From Apium graveolens (lineage: Eukaryota > Streptophyta > Magnoliopsida > Apiales > Apiaceae), in NCBI RefSeq assembly GCF_009905375.1, contig NC_133655.1, forward strand, positions 40,641,593 through 40,705,592: DNA of 64,000 bases, in the 5' to 3' direction. The notes under the pieces are model-generated. The model was given only the letters and a program-made list of their open reading frames with translations. It did no database searches and was not told the origin of the DNA. How positions within the stretch are numbered: position 1 is the first letter of the stretch; each line of letters opens with the position of its first letter. Shown piece after piece: positions 21,609 to 32,620 of the stretch. A program made the position numbers and the translations under genes.

Positions 21609-22571
21609 CATAAATAAGTTCGTTTTTTATACCAAGACATAACAGAGCACAAGGATAAGGCGTAATAAAACCGTTTTAGCACAATTCAACGAAGGCGAAG
21701 AAGACCTAGTTTTAACTTGTGATTCTTTATTTAAGTTGTAACGTTCGATGCTAGTTTTCTTATTCTTGAACCTACACTCTTGTTTTGTACTTTGTTTAAT
21801 ATTTGTTTATAAAAACTACGTTTATTGTACCATGCTTTCATCGGAACCCACGTTGATGATGAGTCAGATTATGGGTTAATCTTTATCGTGGGGTTTTAGT
21901 AGATTTATTTATGGATTTCTTTAGTTGATTTGTTTTGATGCCTTAGTGTGTGGTGATTGTATGATATCCTAGTATTGGTTGTGCGTATTCTTCTTATGAG
22001 CGTCGCGAACTTATAAGATAGTGTCTTAATTCTTAATGAAGTGAAATTGAATTCAAGGATTTAGAACTTGCCATGCTAACATAGGTTCATGTGTTATTGT
22101 TATGCATGATTTATAGGTAATTTTAACCATCTTACTTTACCTATGTAATCATGATAGATAACTTGTGCATTAAACCGGTATGTTGTCAAATTCTATAGAC
22201 ATATAGGGTCTCAATATAATTGGTGTCTATTCAGCTTCTATCTTTTTTGTGGATGTCTGGTAGTATGGTATTCGTGCAACGAAGGTTGGCATTTATTAGT
22301 TTTGTGTTATCTGATTAGTGTCATCACCATTACATGGTAAGGTTAAGAACAAAATGGCTATCGAATGAAGTAATTAATGAAGTTAGAATCCCATGTTTGT
22401 CATATATATTAATTCAACCATACTTATTCTCTTAGTTATAATTGTTAGTTTAATTCGTAGTTATAAAGAATCTCAATCTTTGTGGGAACGAATCTGATTT
22501 ATATCTTATACTACTTGCGAACGCGTATACTTGCATGAATTTTAGCACGTGTTTAACCACTAACAAGTTTT

Positions 22572-22588
22572 TGGCGCTGCTGCCGGGG
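22572..22588 (+). other. Element C primer binding site (Asp tRNA)
   Basis: TGGCGCTGCTGCCGGGG follows the LTR end by a few bases. It matches the Asp-tRNA primer site used by Athila-group elements, with small differences from the usual TGGCGCCGTTGCCGGGG. Confidence 0.85.
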
Positions 22589-22705
22589 GCTCGGTGATAA
22601 TTTTTAGTTTATGTGTTTGTCATCAGTGGTCGTTAAAGTTCATTGACTCAGACATTGTTACTTATCTGTTTCCTTGCCTTATTTCAGGTATTCTAGCGAG
22701 CGTGT

Positions 22706-23834
22706 ATGCATACGCATTCTCGGTCTCGTAAGAGAACGCTGGATAAAGCCGAGGAAGGAGTTGTAGTGGTTCGAAGGGAAGTTGTTGAGGACGAAGAGAA
22801 GGTAGATAAAGAAGAGAAAGTTGAGGAACCAGTTTTAGTAGTGATGGGAGATCAAACAGAAATTCCTAAGGCTTTGATGGACTATTCTCAGCCTAAGATC
22901 AATGATATTCAGTCAAGCATCATCAGGCCAGCCATCTTGGCTAACGCTTCTGAGATCAAGTAAAGCACGATTCAGATGATACAGAATTCAGTTCAGTTTG
23001 GGGGTTCTCCTACAAAAGACCACAACATGCACATCAGGGATTTCATTGAGATCTGCGACACTTTCAAGTTCAATGGTGTGACTGAAGATGCCATCAAGCT
23101 GTGACTCTTCCTATTCTTTCTGAGGGATAAAGCAAAGTGCTGGTTACATTCTCTACCACCAGGGTCTATCACCACACGGGAGGATCTTGCTCACAAGTTT
23201 CTCATTAAATTCTTCCCTATGGCGAAGACTGCTGCAATCAGGAATGCTCATACTCAGTTTGCTTGGCGAATGGGAGAATCTCTGTGTGAGGCTTGGGATC
23301 GATATAAGGAGATGCTAAGGAAGTGCCACAACATAGCATGCTTGATTGGATGATTATAAACTATTTTTTATAATGAATTGGGTGCTATTTCTAGACCCAT
23401 GCTCGATGCAGCATCAGGAGGAGCCTTGTGGGCTAAGAGCTACAATGAAGCTTATGAATTGATTAAACTGATGGCTGCTAATGAATACTAGAATCCTTCT
23501 CAGAGGATGACTCAGGGAAAAGTAGCAAGAATTCTGGAGTTGGATGCATCAACTGCTATAGCTGCCCAACTTAATGCTTTGACAATGAAGGTGGACACTT
23601 TGATCAACTATAGAGTTAATCAAATCTCTAGTGTCTATAAGCTTTGTGTTGGTGCCCATGAGACTGATCAGTGTGTTATTTCTAGTGAATCAGCTCAGTT
23701 CATGAGCAACTTTCAGCGATCACAACAACCCGTGCCGGCCACCTATCATCCTAACAACTGCAATCATCCTAATTTCAGCTGGAGCAACGCTCAGAATGCG
23801 GTTCAACAGCCTTATCAGCGGTACCCAGCTAAGC
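22706..23834 (+). pseudogene. gag: Element C gag, N-terminal part
   Basis: It starts at ATG 22706 (MHTHSRSRKR), soon after a TTATTTCAG sequence. An acidic/basic head is followed by the retrotransposon-gag domain (FLRDKAKCWLHSLPPGS near 23110-23165; AWRMGESLCEAWDRYKEML near 23260-23315) and one zinc knuckle (LCVGAHETDQC near 23640) that has lost its first Cys to Tyr. Stops in frame include 22961, 23102, about 23350 (two) and near 23490. Gag continues at 35602 after element D. Confidence 0.85.
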
Positions 23835-23839
23835 AGTAC
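23835..23839. repeat. Target-site duplication AGTAC, left copy (element D)
   Basis: AGTAC precedes the D LTR and is repeated at 35597-35601. Confidence 0.9.
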
Positions 23840-26774
23840 TGTGACGGCCTCAACCCCGGGGTCAAGAGTTGACATCACCAAACCAAATTATGAAAATATA
23901 AACAACAAGATTATTATTAATATATGCTAACTTGACCCCAAACCAAGATCCGATCCAGGTTCAAGTATGATTCAGATTTACATTATTACAACCTATTTAT
24001 TCAACATCTAACACACTCTAACTTTATTCAGCAACTCATCAGACCTCATGGTCTGATACAAACTACCTCAGAGGAGCCGGGTCCTGAAGGGGCGGGAACA
24101 TGGGTCTGTTTGACTGGTCTTCTAGGCATCTGCGAGATATACATAACAGTTTGCAAGGGTGAGCATAATTGCTCAGCAGTACCAACATATGAATAACGGA
24201 ATAAAAGTTGTAATATAACAATAGTAGGAACAGAGCTGTAATCATGATATCAACATTATATAATGAAAATCGAAGATAACTGGATATCACTAACTAGCAT
24301 GCTTTATCAAAACAACGTAGTAGTTTGTTGTGTAAGTACCAGAGTCAAATTTTAGCATGCTAATCACATTTATAAAACCGTTGTATCAACTACTTATACC
24401 CTTACGGGAATCACAAATCCAAATCAGATACATAACGGATATGTGAAGACAGCTGATCAGGCTATCAACACCAGATGACTCTAACTGCCATCCCATTTAC
24501 CTGTTCAAGAACTCAGAGACTAGCTAGGTCTCTCACCTGCTGGACTAATCGGTTATATAATGCGCGCAACCAAATTAGCCTCTTACGCCACCTCAATAGG
24601 CCTACTCTGGCCCCAATGTATCCCATATCTGACCATTTTATCCAGTTTTCAAAACACTTGTACCTATCTCATTTCCAAAATCATTTATTTAACCAGCACA
24701 CATATGAAATCTAGTTCGCAAATCATTTCATTCGAGATAGGTACCTTGCGAAGTTACTTTTCCCCAAAACAATTTGAAAACAGTGATTTATAGCTACAGG
24801 GGATATGCAACTTAAAACGTTTATGTTCCATTACGAAAGTAAAACATTTAGCTATTCATACATACTGAACCATAAAAGAATGGTCAGGGTTACTTGCCTT
24901 ACAACGCTTTACAAAACCCTAAGTAGGTTTTACGCCGACTTCAGTCCTGGGGAAACTTCACCGGGATCTACAAATACAGAGTACCCTAATTAGTTATACC
25001 GGCATGTTTGATATCCTCAAATCCTAATAACCCAATCCGATAACCCGACTCGTATAGTTATTATACACATAATCACGTAATCACGTAGCCCGAACACAAT
25101 TAGGGGTAACACGTAGAATATAATTACGTACGTTTACAAATATATTTTTAGAAAATTTTGGCAGCAACTTCTTTGTTTATAAGACTACCCGTCAATTACA
25201 ATCGACGTCAACAATCAAAACAATCCACATTACCACTCAACCATTTTATACAACGTACATCACAACACCAGTCATAATTAATTATTTAAGTTCGAAAATA
25301 TTTTACGTAAATCATTTTATATATTTATAAAATTTAGGATTCAGAACATCGTCATCACGTCCTCCGTCCGCTCGTAACAAGTCATCTCGGCACGGCGGCA
25401 AAATTTTCTGGGTACCCAATAATTCGAATTCCAACCAAAAATTTCACCGATTATTAAATTTTTTTTTTACTGCACGGATATTTTATTTCACAAAATCAGT
25501 CAAAAAAAATTCCCGCAAGAACACAATTATTCATATTAAAACCAACTGAACACTAATTAGGCCCAGAGTTAGAGCCCAACTACTAAGCCCAACTGCCAGG
25601 TCCAATAACAGGCCCAACAGAAGGCCCAAATAATCAAGCCCAACAGATATCAACCATAGGGAGGCAATACAGCACAGGAACCACCACGACCACAACACAC
25701 ATGCGCCGCAACTCGTGCGCATACACTGCAACCACACACACAATTCACACACATGACACACACACACAACACACACAAACACTTGATACACACACATAAT
25801 AACACAATACACACATATAATCACCTACCGTCGCCACCAAACCGGAGAACCGATGGCGACAGCGGCCAGAAAAAGGAAGAAACGACGATAAAATAAAAGA
25901 AACCAGGCGGCATAGGAATTACCGAGAGGAGGAAGCAAGCGGGGGAGGAAGAGTGCGAGAAAATACAGAGATAGAGATTAAGAGAGGGAGAGAATAGTGA
26001 GATTAGAGAGAAATGAGAGAGTAGAGCTGAGAGAGTTCGAGAACAAAGAGATTGATGTCACAGCCCAAAAATCACGATACACTGCCGCGTGTAACCAAAA
26101 ATAATACTCAACCTTTTATTAACCTGAGAGCATGACACCTGTCCCGTGTCACTCTTTTGGGTAACTTCTGGCTCGTTATTTTCAATTAAACGAATCGAGT
26201 TACAGTTAAAACAACTTCGAAAAATTACGAAAATTATCTTATTTTTAAAATAATTTCTGAAACACAATTTAAACCTGCTTTTAACAAATAAACGAATCAA
26301 CGCGCGGGTGAAATTAATCTCAAAAATCCCCAAAATAATTTTAAAATTCCCGGAATATTCCCAACTTAAATAAATATCAGTTTCATAATTTTTGAAGAAT
26401 TCAGGATTTAAATATAGATTTTACAAATAAATGCACTCAAAAAATCATACAGGGCCAAATAATTGATGAAATATTGATTCCTAAATTTTATAAAATCCCA
26501 AAAATAATTATTGTAATTAAAAAATTATAAAACTAATTTTAGAGATCATTCAAATATTCATGGAATTAAGACTGCAATAAAATCACTTTTACAAGCGAAA
26601 TAAAATCGTATAACTCACTAATAAATCACATAATCCAATTCTCATACTAACATATCACAAATAATTAAGTAACAATTAACAACTGCTGCCAGAAATCAAT
26701 ACACCTTTATTTAATTATTCAGATCTTTATTACACTTTTAAATATTAAAATAAAAAATTACACGAGTCGTTACA
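23840..26774 (-). repeat. Element D 3' LTR
   Basis: On the minus strand it starts TGTAACGACTCG (26774) and ends GGCCGTCACA (23840), 2935 bp. It contains a CT-rich leader-like tract (26045-25930), a TG-rich microsatellite region (25830-25735), six RGCCCA/TGGGCY motifs (25560-25645), and an exon-like segment near 24140-24070 reading MPRRPVKQTHVPAPSG. Confidence 0.92.
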
Positions 26775-26795
26775 TCCTTTCCCCCTTCAAAAGAT
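26775..26795 (-). other. Element D polypurine tract
   Basis: The minus strand reads CTTTTGAAGGGGGAAAGGA directly before the 3' LTR. Confidence 0.85.
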
Positions 26796-26814
26796 TATGT
26801 CCCCAGAATCTGAC

Positions 26815-29800
26815 TTAGCTAAACAAATGAGGATATTTATCAAGCATGTCTGACTCTGGTTCCCAAGTAGACTCTTGTACTCGAGGATTTCTCCACAAAA
26901 CTTTTACTATAGGGATCGACTTATTCCTAAGGACTCGTTCCTTACGGTCTAGGATTTGAATCGGTTGTTCCACATAGGACAAATGAAGCTCAATCAGTTC
27001 ATATTCTATGACTTGATTCGAACTAGGGATATAGGGCTTCAACATAGACACGTGGAACACATTATGAATGTGCTGCCACTGCGGTGGTAACGCTATCTCA
27101 TAAGCAACCTTTCCCACTTTCTTCGAAACCTCAAAGGGTCCTATAAATCTAGGGCTAAGTTTACCCTTCTAACCAAATCGTACTAACCCTTTCCAAGGTG
27201 ATACTTTTAGTAACACCAGAGCTCCTATCTCGAAGTCCATATCATTTCTATGCAAATTTTCATACTTTCTTTGTCTATCTTGGGCTGCATCTAACCTTTT
27301 CCGAATTAACACTATGGCATCTCTGGTTTGCTGAACCAACTCGGGACTTTCTTTTCTCCTACCTATCCCAATACAACGGTGATCTACACTTACATCCATA
27401 CAAATCTTTGTAAAGCGGTATCCCAATACTGGCATGGTAACTGTTATTATACGAGAACTCAATCAAAGGTAGGGGCTCATCCCAATTACCCTTAAAATCC
27501 AAAACATAGACTCTCAACATATCCTCTATGGTCTAAATCATTCTTTCACTTTGGTCGTCCGTCTGAGGATGATAAGCGGTGCTCATATTCAACTTTGTTC
27601 CTAGGCACTCTTGGAATTTAGTCCAGAACCTGGAATTAAATTTCGGGTCTCGATCTGACACTATAGACACAGGCACTCCATGTTTGGTAACTATCTCAAC
27701 CAAGTATAACTTAACTAGCTTTTCCAATGAATACCTTTCATTGATCGGAAGAAAATGCGCTGACTTAGTCAATCTGTCAATGATTACCCAAATAGCGTCA
27801 TGATGTGCTCTTGTCCTTGGCAATCCCACTATAAAATCCATAGCAATCTCTTCCCATTTCCATTGGGGAATCTCCAAAGGTTGTAACAATCCACTCGGTC
27901 GTTGATGCTCTGCTTTCACCATTTGACATACATGACACTTACTTACCCAATTAGCAATATCTTTCTTCATTACTAGCCACCAAAAGTTTCTCTTCAAGTC
28001 TTGGTACATCTTAGTACTACCAGGGTGGATAGAAAACCTAGAGTTATGCGCTTCATGTAATACTTCATTATTCAATTCCGTTACATTAGGAATCCAAACT
28101 CTGGAGTAAAATCTATACAAACCTTGACTATCTTTTTGAGTACACAACTCTTCTCCCTTCAAAGTATCCAACTCTTGTTCCATAACTCCTTCTTGACACC
28201 TTCTGATCTTTTCCATTAATGTCGGCTGGAAAGTAACTTCATATAGTTGCTCCTGATTTTCACTAGGTACTCGAACCTCAATCTCCATTCTTTCCAAGTC
28301 TTGTGCTAGTTCCTCCGCAATCTTAATCATATTCAGTCTTTCTTTTCTACTTAAGGCATCAGCCACCATATTGGCTTTACCTGGGTGATAATTAATCGAA
28401 CAATTGTTGTCCTTGATCAGCTCCAACCACCTTCTCTGTCTCATGTTCAAATCCTTCTGCATAAATATATACTTCAAGCTCTTATGATCTGTAAAAATAT
28501 CGCATTTCTCTCCGTACAAGTAGTGACGCCATAACTTCAGAGCAAACACTATAGCCGCCAACTCAAGGTCATGAACTGGATATTTCTGCTCGTGAGGCTT
28601 TAACTGTCTGGAGGCATAAGCAATAACTTTGTCATACTGCATTAGCACACAACCTAATCCTTTCAAAGAAGCATCACTATAGATCACAAAGTTTCCCGTC
28701 TCATCTGGCAATGCTAACACTGGAGCCGTCACTAATCTTCATTTCAATTCTTGGAAACTTTCTTGACACTTTTCCGTCCAAACGAACTTCTCATTCTTCC
28801 TGGTCAACTTGGTCAATGGGGATGCAATCTTCGAGAAATCTTTCACAAACCGTCGGTAATATCCTGTTAACCCAAGAAAACTTCTTATTTACGTCGGTGT
28901 CTTCGGTTGCTCCCACTTTGATACGGCTTCAAACTTTACTGGGTCTACTTTGATACCTTCCTTACTCACTACATGTCCAAGACCCTGTACTTCTGTCAGC
29001 CAAAACTCACACTTAGAAAACTTCGCTTACAATTGCTTTTCTCTTAATTTCTGAAGGGCAATCTGTAGATGCATTGCGTGATCTTCTGGATTCTTCGAAT
29101 ATATGAGGATGTCATCAATAAATACAATAACAAATTTATCCAGATACTCCTTATATACCCTATTCATCAAATCCATAAAAGCCGCTGGCGCATTCGTCAA
29201 TCCAAACGACATCACTAAAAACTTATAATGGCCATACCTTGTTCTAAATGCAGTCTTGGAAATATCCTCAGACTTTATTTTCAATTGGTGGTAGCCAGAT
29301 CTTAAGTCAATCTTTGAGAAGTAACATGCTCCCTTAAGCTGATCAAATAAATCGTCGATACGTGGCAAAGGATACTTATTCTTTATCGTCACCTTGTTCA
29401 GCTCTCTATAGTCAATACACAATCTCATACTTCCATCCTTTTTCTTCACAAATAGCACTGGAGCACCCCACAGAGAAACACTGGGTCGAATGACTCCCTT
29501 ATCCAATAATTCCTGAAGTTGCTTCGCTAATTCTTTCAATTCCATTGGGGCCATCCTGTATGTAGCCTTAGAAACTGGTTCAACTCCCGGTATCAAATCA
29601 ATGGAAAACTCTATCTCTCGATCAGGTGGCAATCCTGGTAACTCTTCTGGGAAAATGTCAGGGAATTTTCTCACTATAGGAATCTCATCCAAATAGGGGT
29701 CTCTTTCTTCGTATCCACCACATGAGCCAAATACGCCTCACATCCTTGCCGCAACAATCTCTTTGCTTGCATTACTGAAATGAACTTTTTATCTTGTCTT

Positions 29801-31399
29801 TGTCCTTGGTAGCTGGTCCTTTTATTATCTGGGGTGTACATAACAACTCTTTTTTTCTTACAGTCAATATTCGCCTTATATAGAGACAACCAATCCATAC
29901 CTAAAATAATGTCAAAGTCTCCCTCGAAAGGTATTAAGTCAACAGGGAACATATACTCTAAAATCTCTAGGGAGCATCCAGGACAAAATTGACTTAAAGA
30001 TACTTTATCTTTATTAGCCACTTCTATGGTCAAAGGTTCTTCTAGGTCTTCCAATATTAATTGCATTTAATTCACACAATTCACAGATATAAAAGATTTG
30101 GACACTCCCGAATCAAACAAAACGTTAACAGGTACGGAATTAAGAGAAAACGTACCTGCAACCACATCGGAATCATGAACTGGAGACTTCTTGGTCATCT
30201 TAAAAGTCCTAGCTCTAGCAGTACTGGTTGCTGGTCCTTGGGATATACTCCTTCCAGCATTACCTTGGGTCACTGACTTGCAATTTCTAGCTATGTGTCC
30301 CACTTTTCCACAACTAAAACAAGTTACTCTATGAGTCTCAGACTTACACTCCGTGGAATAATGACCTTTTTGTCCATACATAAAATAGTTGATATTTTCT
30401 CGACACTGTCCACTATGCTTCTTCCCACACGTCTTACAATCAACCACTGGCTTACTAACCCTCGTCGGGGTAGAGTTAACTGAAGTAGTACCGGGTTTAA
30501 CTTGGGGAAAATTCTGCCTCTTGAAACTCTTATTCTTATTCTTTTCAAACCAACGCTGGAACTTCCGACTTGCTATTCCTGATTCTGACCTAGCAGGTCC
30601 ACTTTCAAATTTCCTCTTCTTCTCACCCTGCTCCTTTGCAGCTAATCTCTGATCACTCTCTATCACTAGGGAAGCCAGAACTACCGAAGTATATGTCTTG
30701 AGTTGTAAAGCTACAACTCCACTCCTTATTTCTGGCTTCAACCCTTGTTGAAACCGCTTCGCTCGTTGAGCTTCTGAACACACATATTCCGGTGCTATAC
30801 GGGCCAACTCCATAAACTTCACTTCATATTCTGTAACACTCCTATCTCCTTGTTTCAATTCCAAAAATTCCATCTCCATTTGACTCTGGAGTCAGTACGA
30901 AAAGTATTTTTCCAAAAACAACTCTGTGAATCTGGCCCAGGGAACTGAACCTTCTCCTTCTAGGGCTCGCGTAGATTCCCACCAGTAATTCGAATCATTT
31001 TACAGAAAATAACTAGAATAATCCGTCTTTACACCCTCACTTACCTTGGTGAGCGCAAACGCCTTTTCCATCTCCTTTAACCATATCCTGGAAGCAATAG
31101 GATCTACTTCTCCTAAATTCTAGGGGTTTCATTGCCTGAAAAGACTTAAAACTAACACCCTGATTTTCCCCCGTCATCTCATGCTGCTGCTGGATTTGTA
31201 GTTGCTGTTGTTGGATTTGTTGTTGTTGTTGCTGTATGAGCTGTTGTTGTTGTTGTTGCAATTGTTGTTGCTACTGGTGGAATTGTTATTGTTGTTGGGC
31301 CAGCTGTATAGACTGTTGACATAATAAGTTCATCAATTCACTCATGGAAGGATCCCCAGCAGATCCGTTATTGGGTTGAGAGTTTCTCTTTGGTGGCAT
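26815..31399 (-). pseudogene. gag-pol: Element D gag-pol polyprotein, heavily mutated
   Basis: It starts at minus-strand ATG 31399 (MPPKRN), three bases after TTTCAG, and ends at 26815. Domains in order are Gln-rich Gag, gag domain, zinc knuckles near 30440-30280 (one CCHC, CFSCGKVGHIARNC, intact), protease DSGVS near 30110, RT with FIDD near 29120, RNase H near 28700, and integrase with zinc finger near 28060-27910 and core motifs to about 27540. A GPF segment and a chromodomain-like tail (VLRNKSIPIVKVLW) end at 26815. Lesions: frameshift near 31118, stops 31002, 30894, 30069, frameshift near 29693, stops 29029, 28891, 28741, 27535, frameshift near 27360, stop 27171. Confidence 0.93.
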
Positions 31400-31830
31400 C
31401 TCCTGAAACATAACAATCATATATAAGAAAATGGATTGCTCCAAGCAGTTTATATTTATGCATCAGGAGAGCGTTGCCACTAAGACAATATCCTCATCCC
31501 TAGTTTAATTGGATCTGTCCTGAGTGAATGATTATAATCTAAAAATGCCAGCAACAGAAACAACAATAATAACAACAATAATAGCAACGCACAGTATATA
31601 AAACTGAATAATGGAATAAAGCAGCTGTAATACAATAACCAACAGAATCCAACTAGTACAATTGAAAATCCAACTGAAAAGAAACCATCCGAATACACAC
31701 CAAAATTGGCTGTCATAGTAGCCTCGCCTACTAAAAACTATCACAACATAATATACATATACAAAGTAAACAACTACAGAGCTCCTAGAAGTCAACTCTG
31801 AGCTCTATATCTCTCTGATGCATGCCTGGT

Positions 31831-32397
31831 CTAGCCACTACCACTGCCACCAATGGAACCTAGCTCAAACACTAGCCAGTTCACTAGGTCCTGATACTGT
31901 ACAGCTCTGAAATCTAAGCTAATGAACTGGTCAACAGATCTAGCCCTCTCTACATCCATCTGGGTCAATGCTCGCACACGGGCCCGCACCTCAGGGGAAG
32001 GCGCAGAAATGCCCTGGAAAGGTGTAATAGGTATCTGATCAAACTGAGCAGCCAACTCTGGACTCTGATCTCTGATAAAGGAAGTATTCACCGCTCGATG
32101 AAGAAGGTAAGGGATGGGTGAAGAAGTACCCCTAGGGGCCACAGGAGGTACTAGAGGTCTCATCATGAAAGAACTGGGACCACAACCGGGAGGGAAATCC
32201 CTAACAGCAGACACAGACCTATGTACCCAACGGGGATGAGTACCAGGTCCAGGGATGTCTCTCGGCACAAAGGAAGGAACTGGTGGAGGAGGCATAGGGG
32301 TCTCCTCAGCAACAACATCCAGGGTCCTCTCAGAATCTGAGCTATCCGAGTCAGAGGGATTCTCCCGGGATGGAGAACTCGAAATCGCAATAGGCCA
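31831..32397 (-). CDS. Element D accessory gene, putative exon 2 (leader ORF)
   Basis: The minus-strand frame opens right after the splice-like TATATTGACAG at 32400-32398 and runs 188 codons to 31831. The first ATG is at 32295 (MPPPPVPSFVPRDIP), giving 154 residues as in B. It is Ser/acid-rich at the start, Pro-rich in the middle and ends LVNWLVFELGSIGG. About 24 of 154 residues differ from B, with no indel and no stop, while gag-pol beside it has ten or more lesions. No known domain is recognised. Confidence 0.6.
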   Translation of the reverse strand, partial: WPIAISSSPSRENPSDSDSSDSERTLDVVAEETPMPPPPVPSFVPRDIPGPGTHPRWVHRSVSAVRDFPPGCGPSSFMMRPLVPPVAPRGTSSPIPYLLHRAVNTSFIRDQSPELAAQFDQIPITPFQGISAPSPEVRARVRALTQMDVERARSVDQFISLDFRAVQYQDLVNWLVFELGSIGGSGSG

Positions 32398-32606
32398 CTG
32401 TCAATATAATAAATATACGGAGAAGACACAACCAGGTCAAGGAAATTCTATCAAAACATTTAATAGATGTCAGGGTAATGCCGTCGGAACCCTCGACTGA
32501 CTCTAAAGGTTTGCTCATCTATATGAGTTGCTGACTCACACCTAAAGACTCATGTTATCACCTACTCGACACAATCCCTAACCTGAATCAGGGACTTGAA
32601 CCTGTA

Positions 32607-32618
32607 GCTCTGATACCA
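32607..32618 (-). other. Element D primer binding site (initiator Met tRNA)
   Basis: The minus strand reads TGGTATCAGAGC two bases from the 5' LTR end. Confidence 0.93.
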
Positions 32619-32620
32619 AC

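Larger units (their letters stand above)
21194..22565 (+). repeat. Element C 5' LTR
   Basis: It runs from TGTTGAGTGG to CCACTAACA, five bases before the primer site. The right end is well placed by the primer site. The left end is chosen at the first TG that gives a TG...CA repeat and could be off by a few bases, because no second LTR is in the window. It contains two GC-rich 51-bp units (21445-21546) directly followed by a TATATATA box at 21601. Confidence 0.75.
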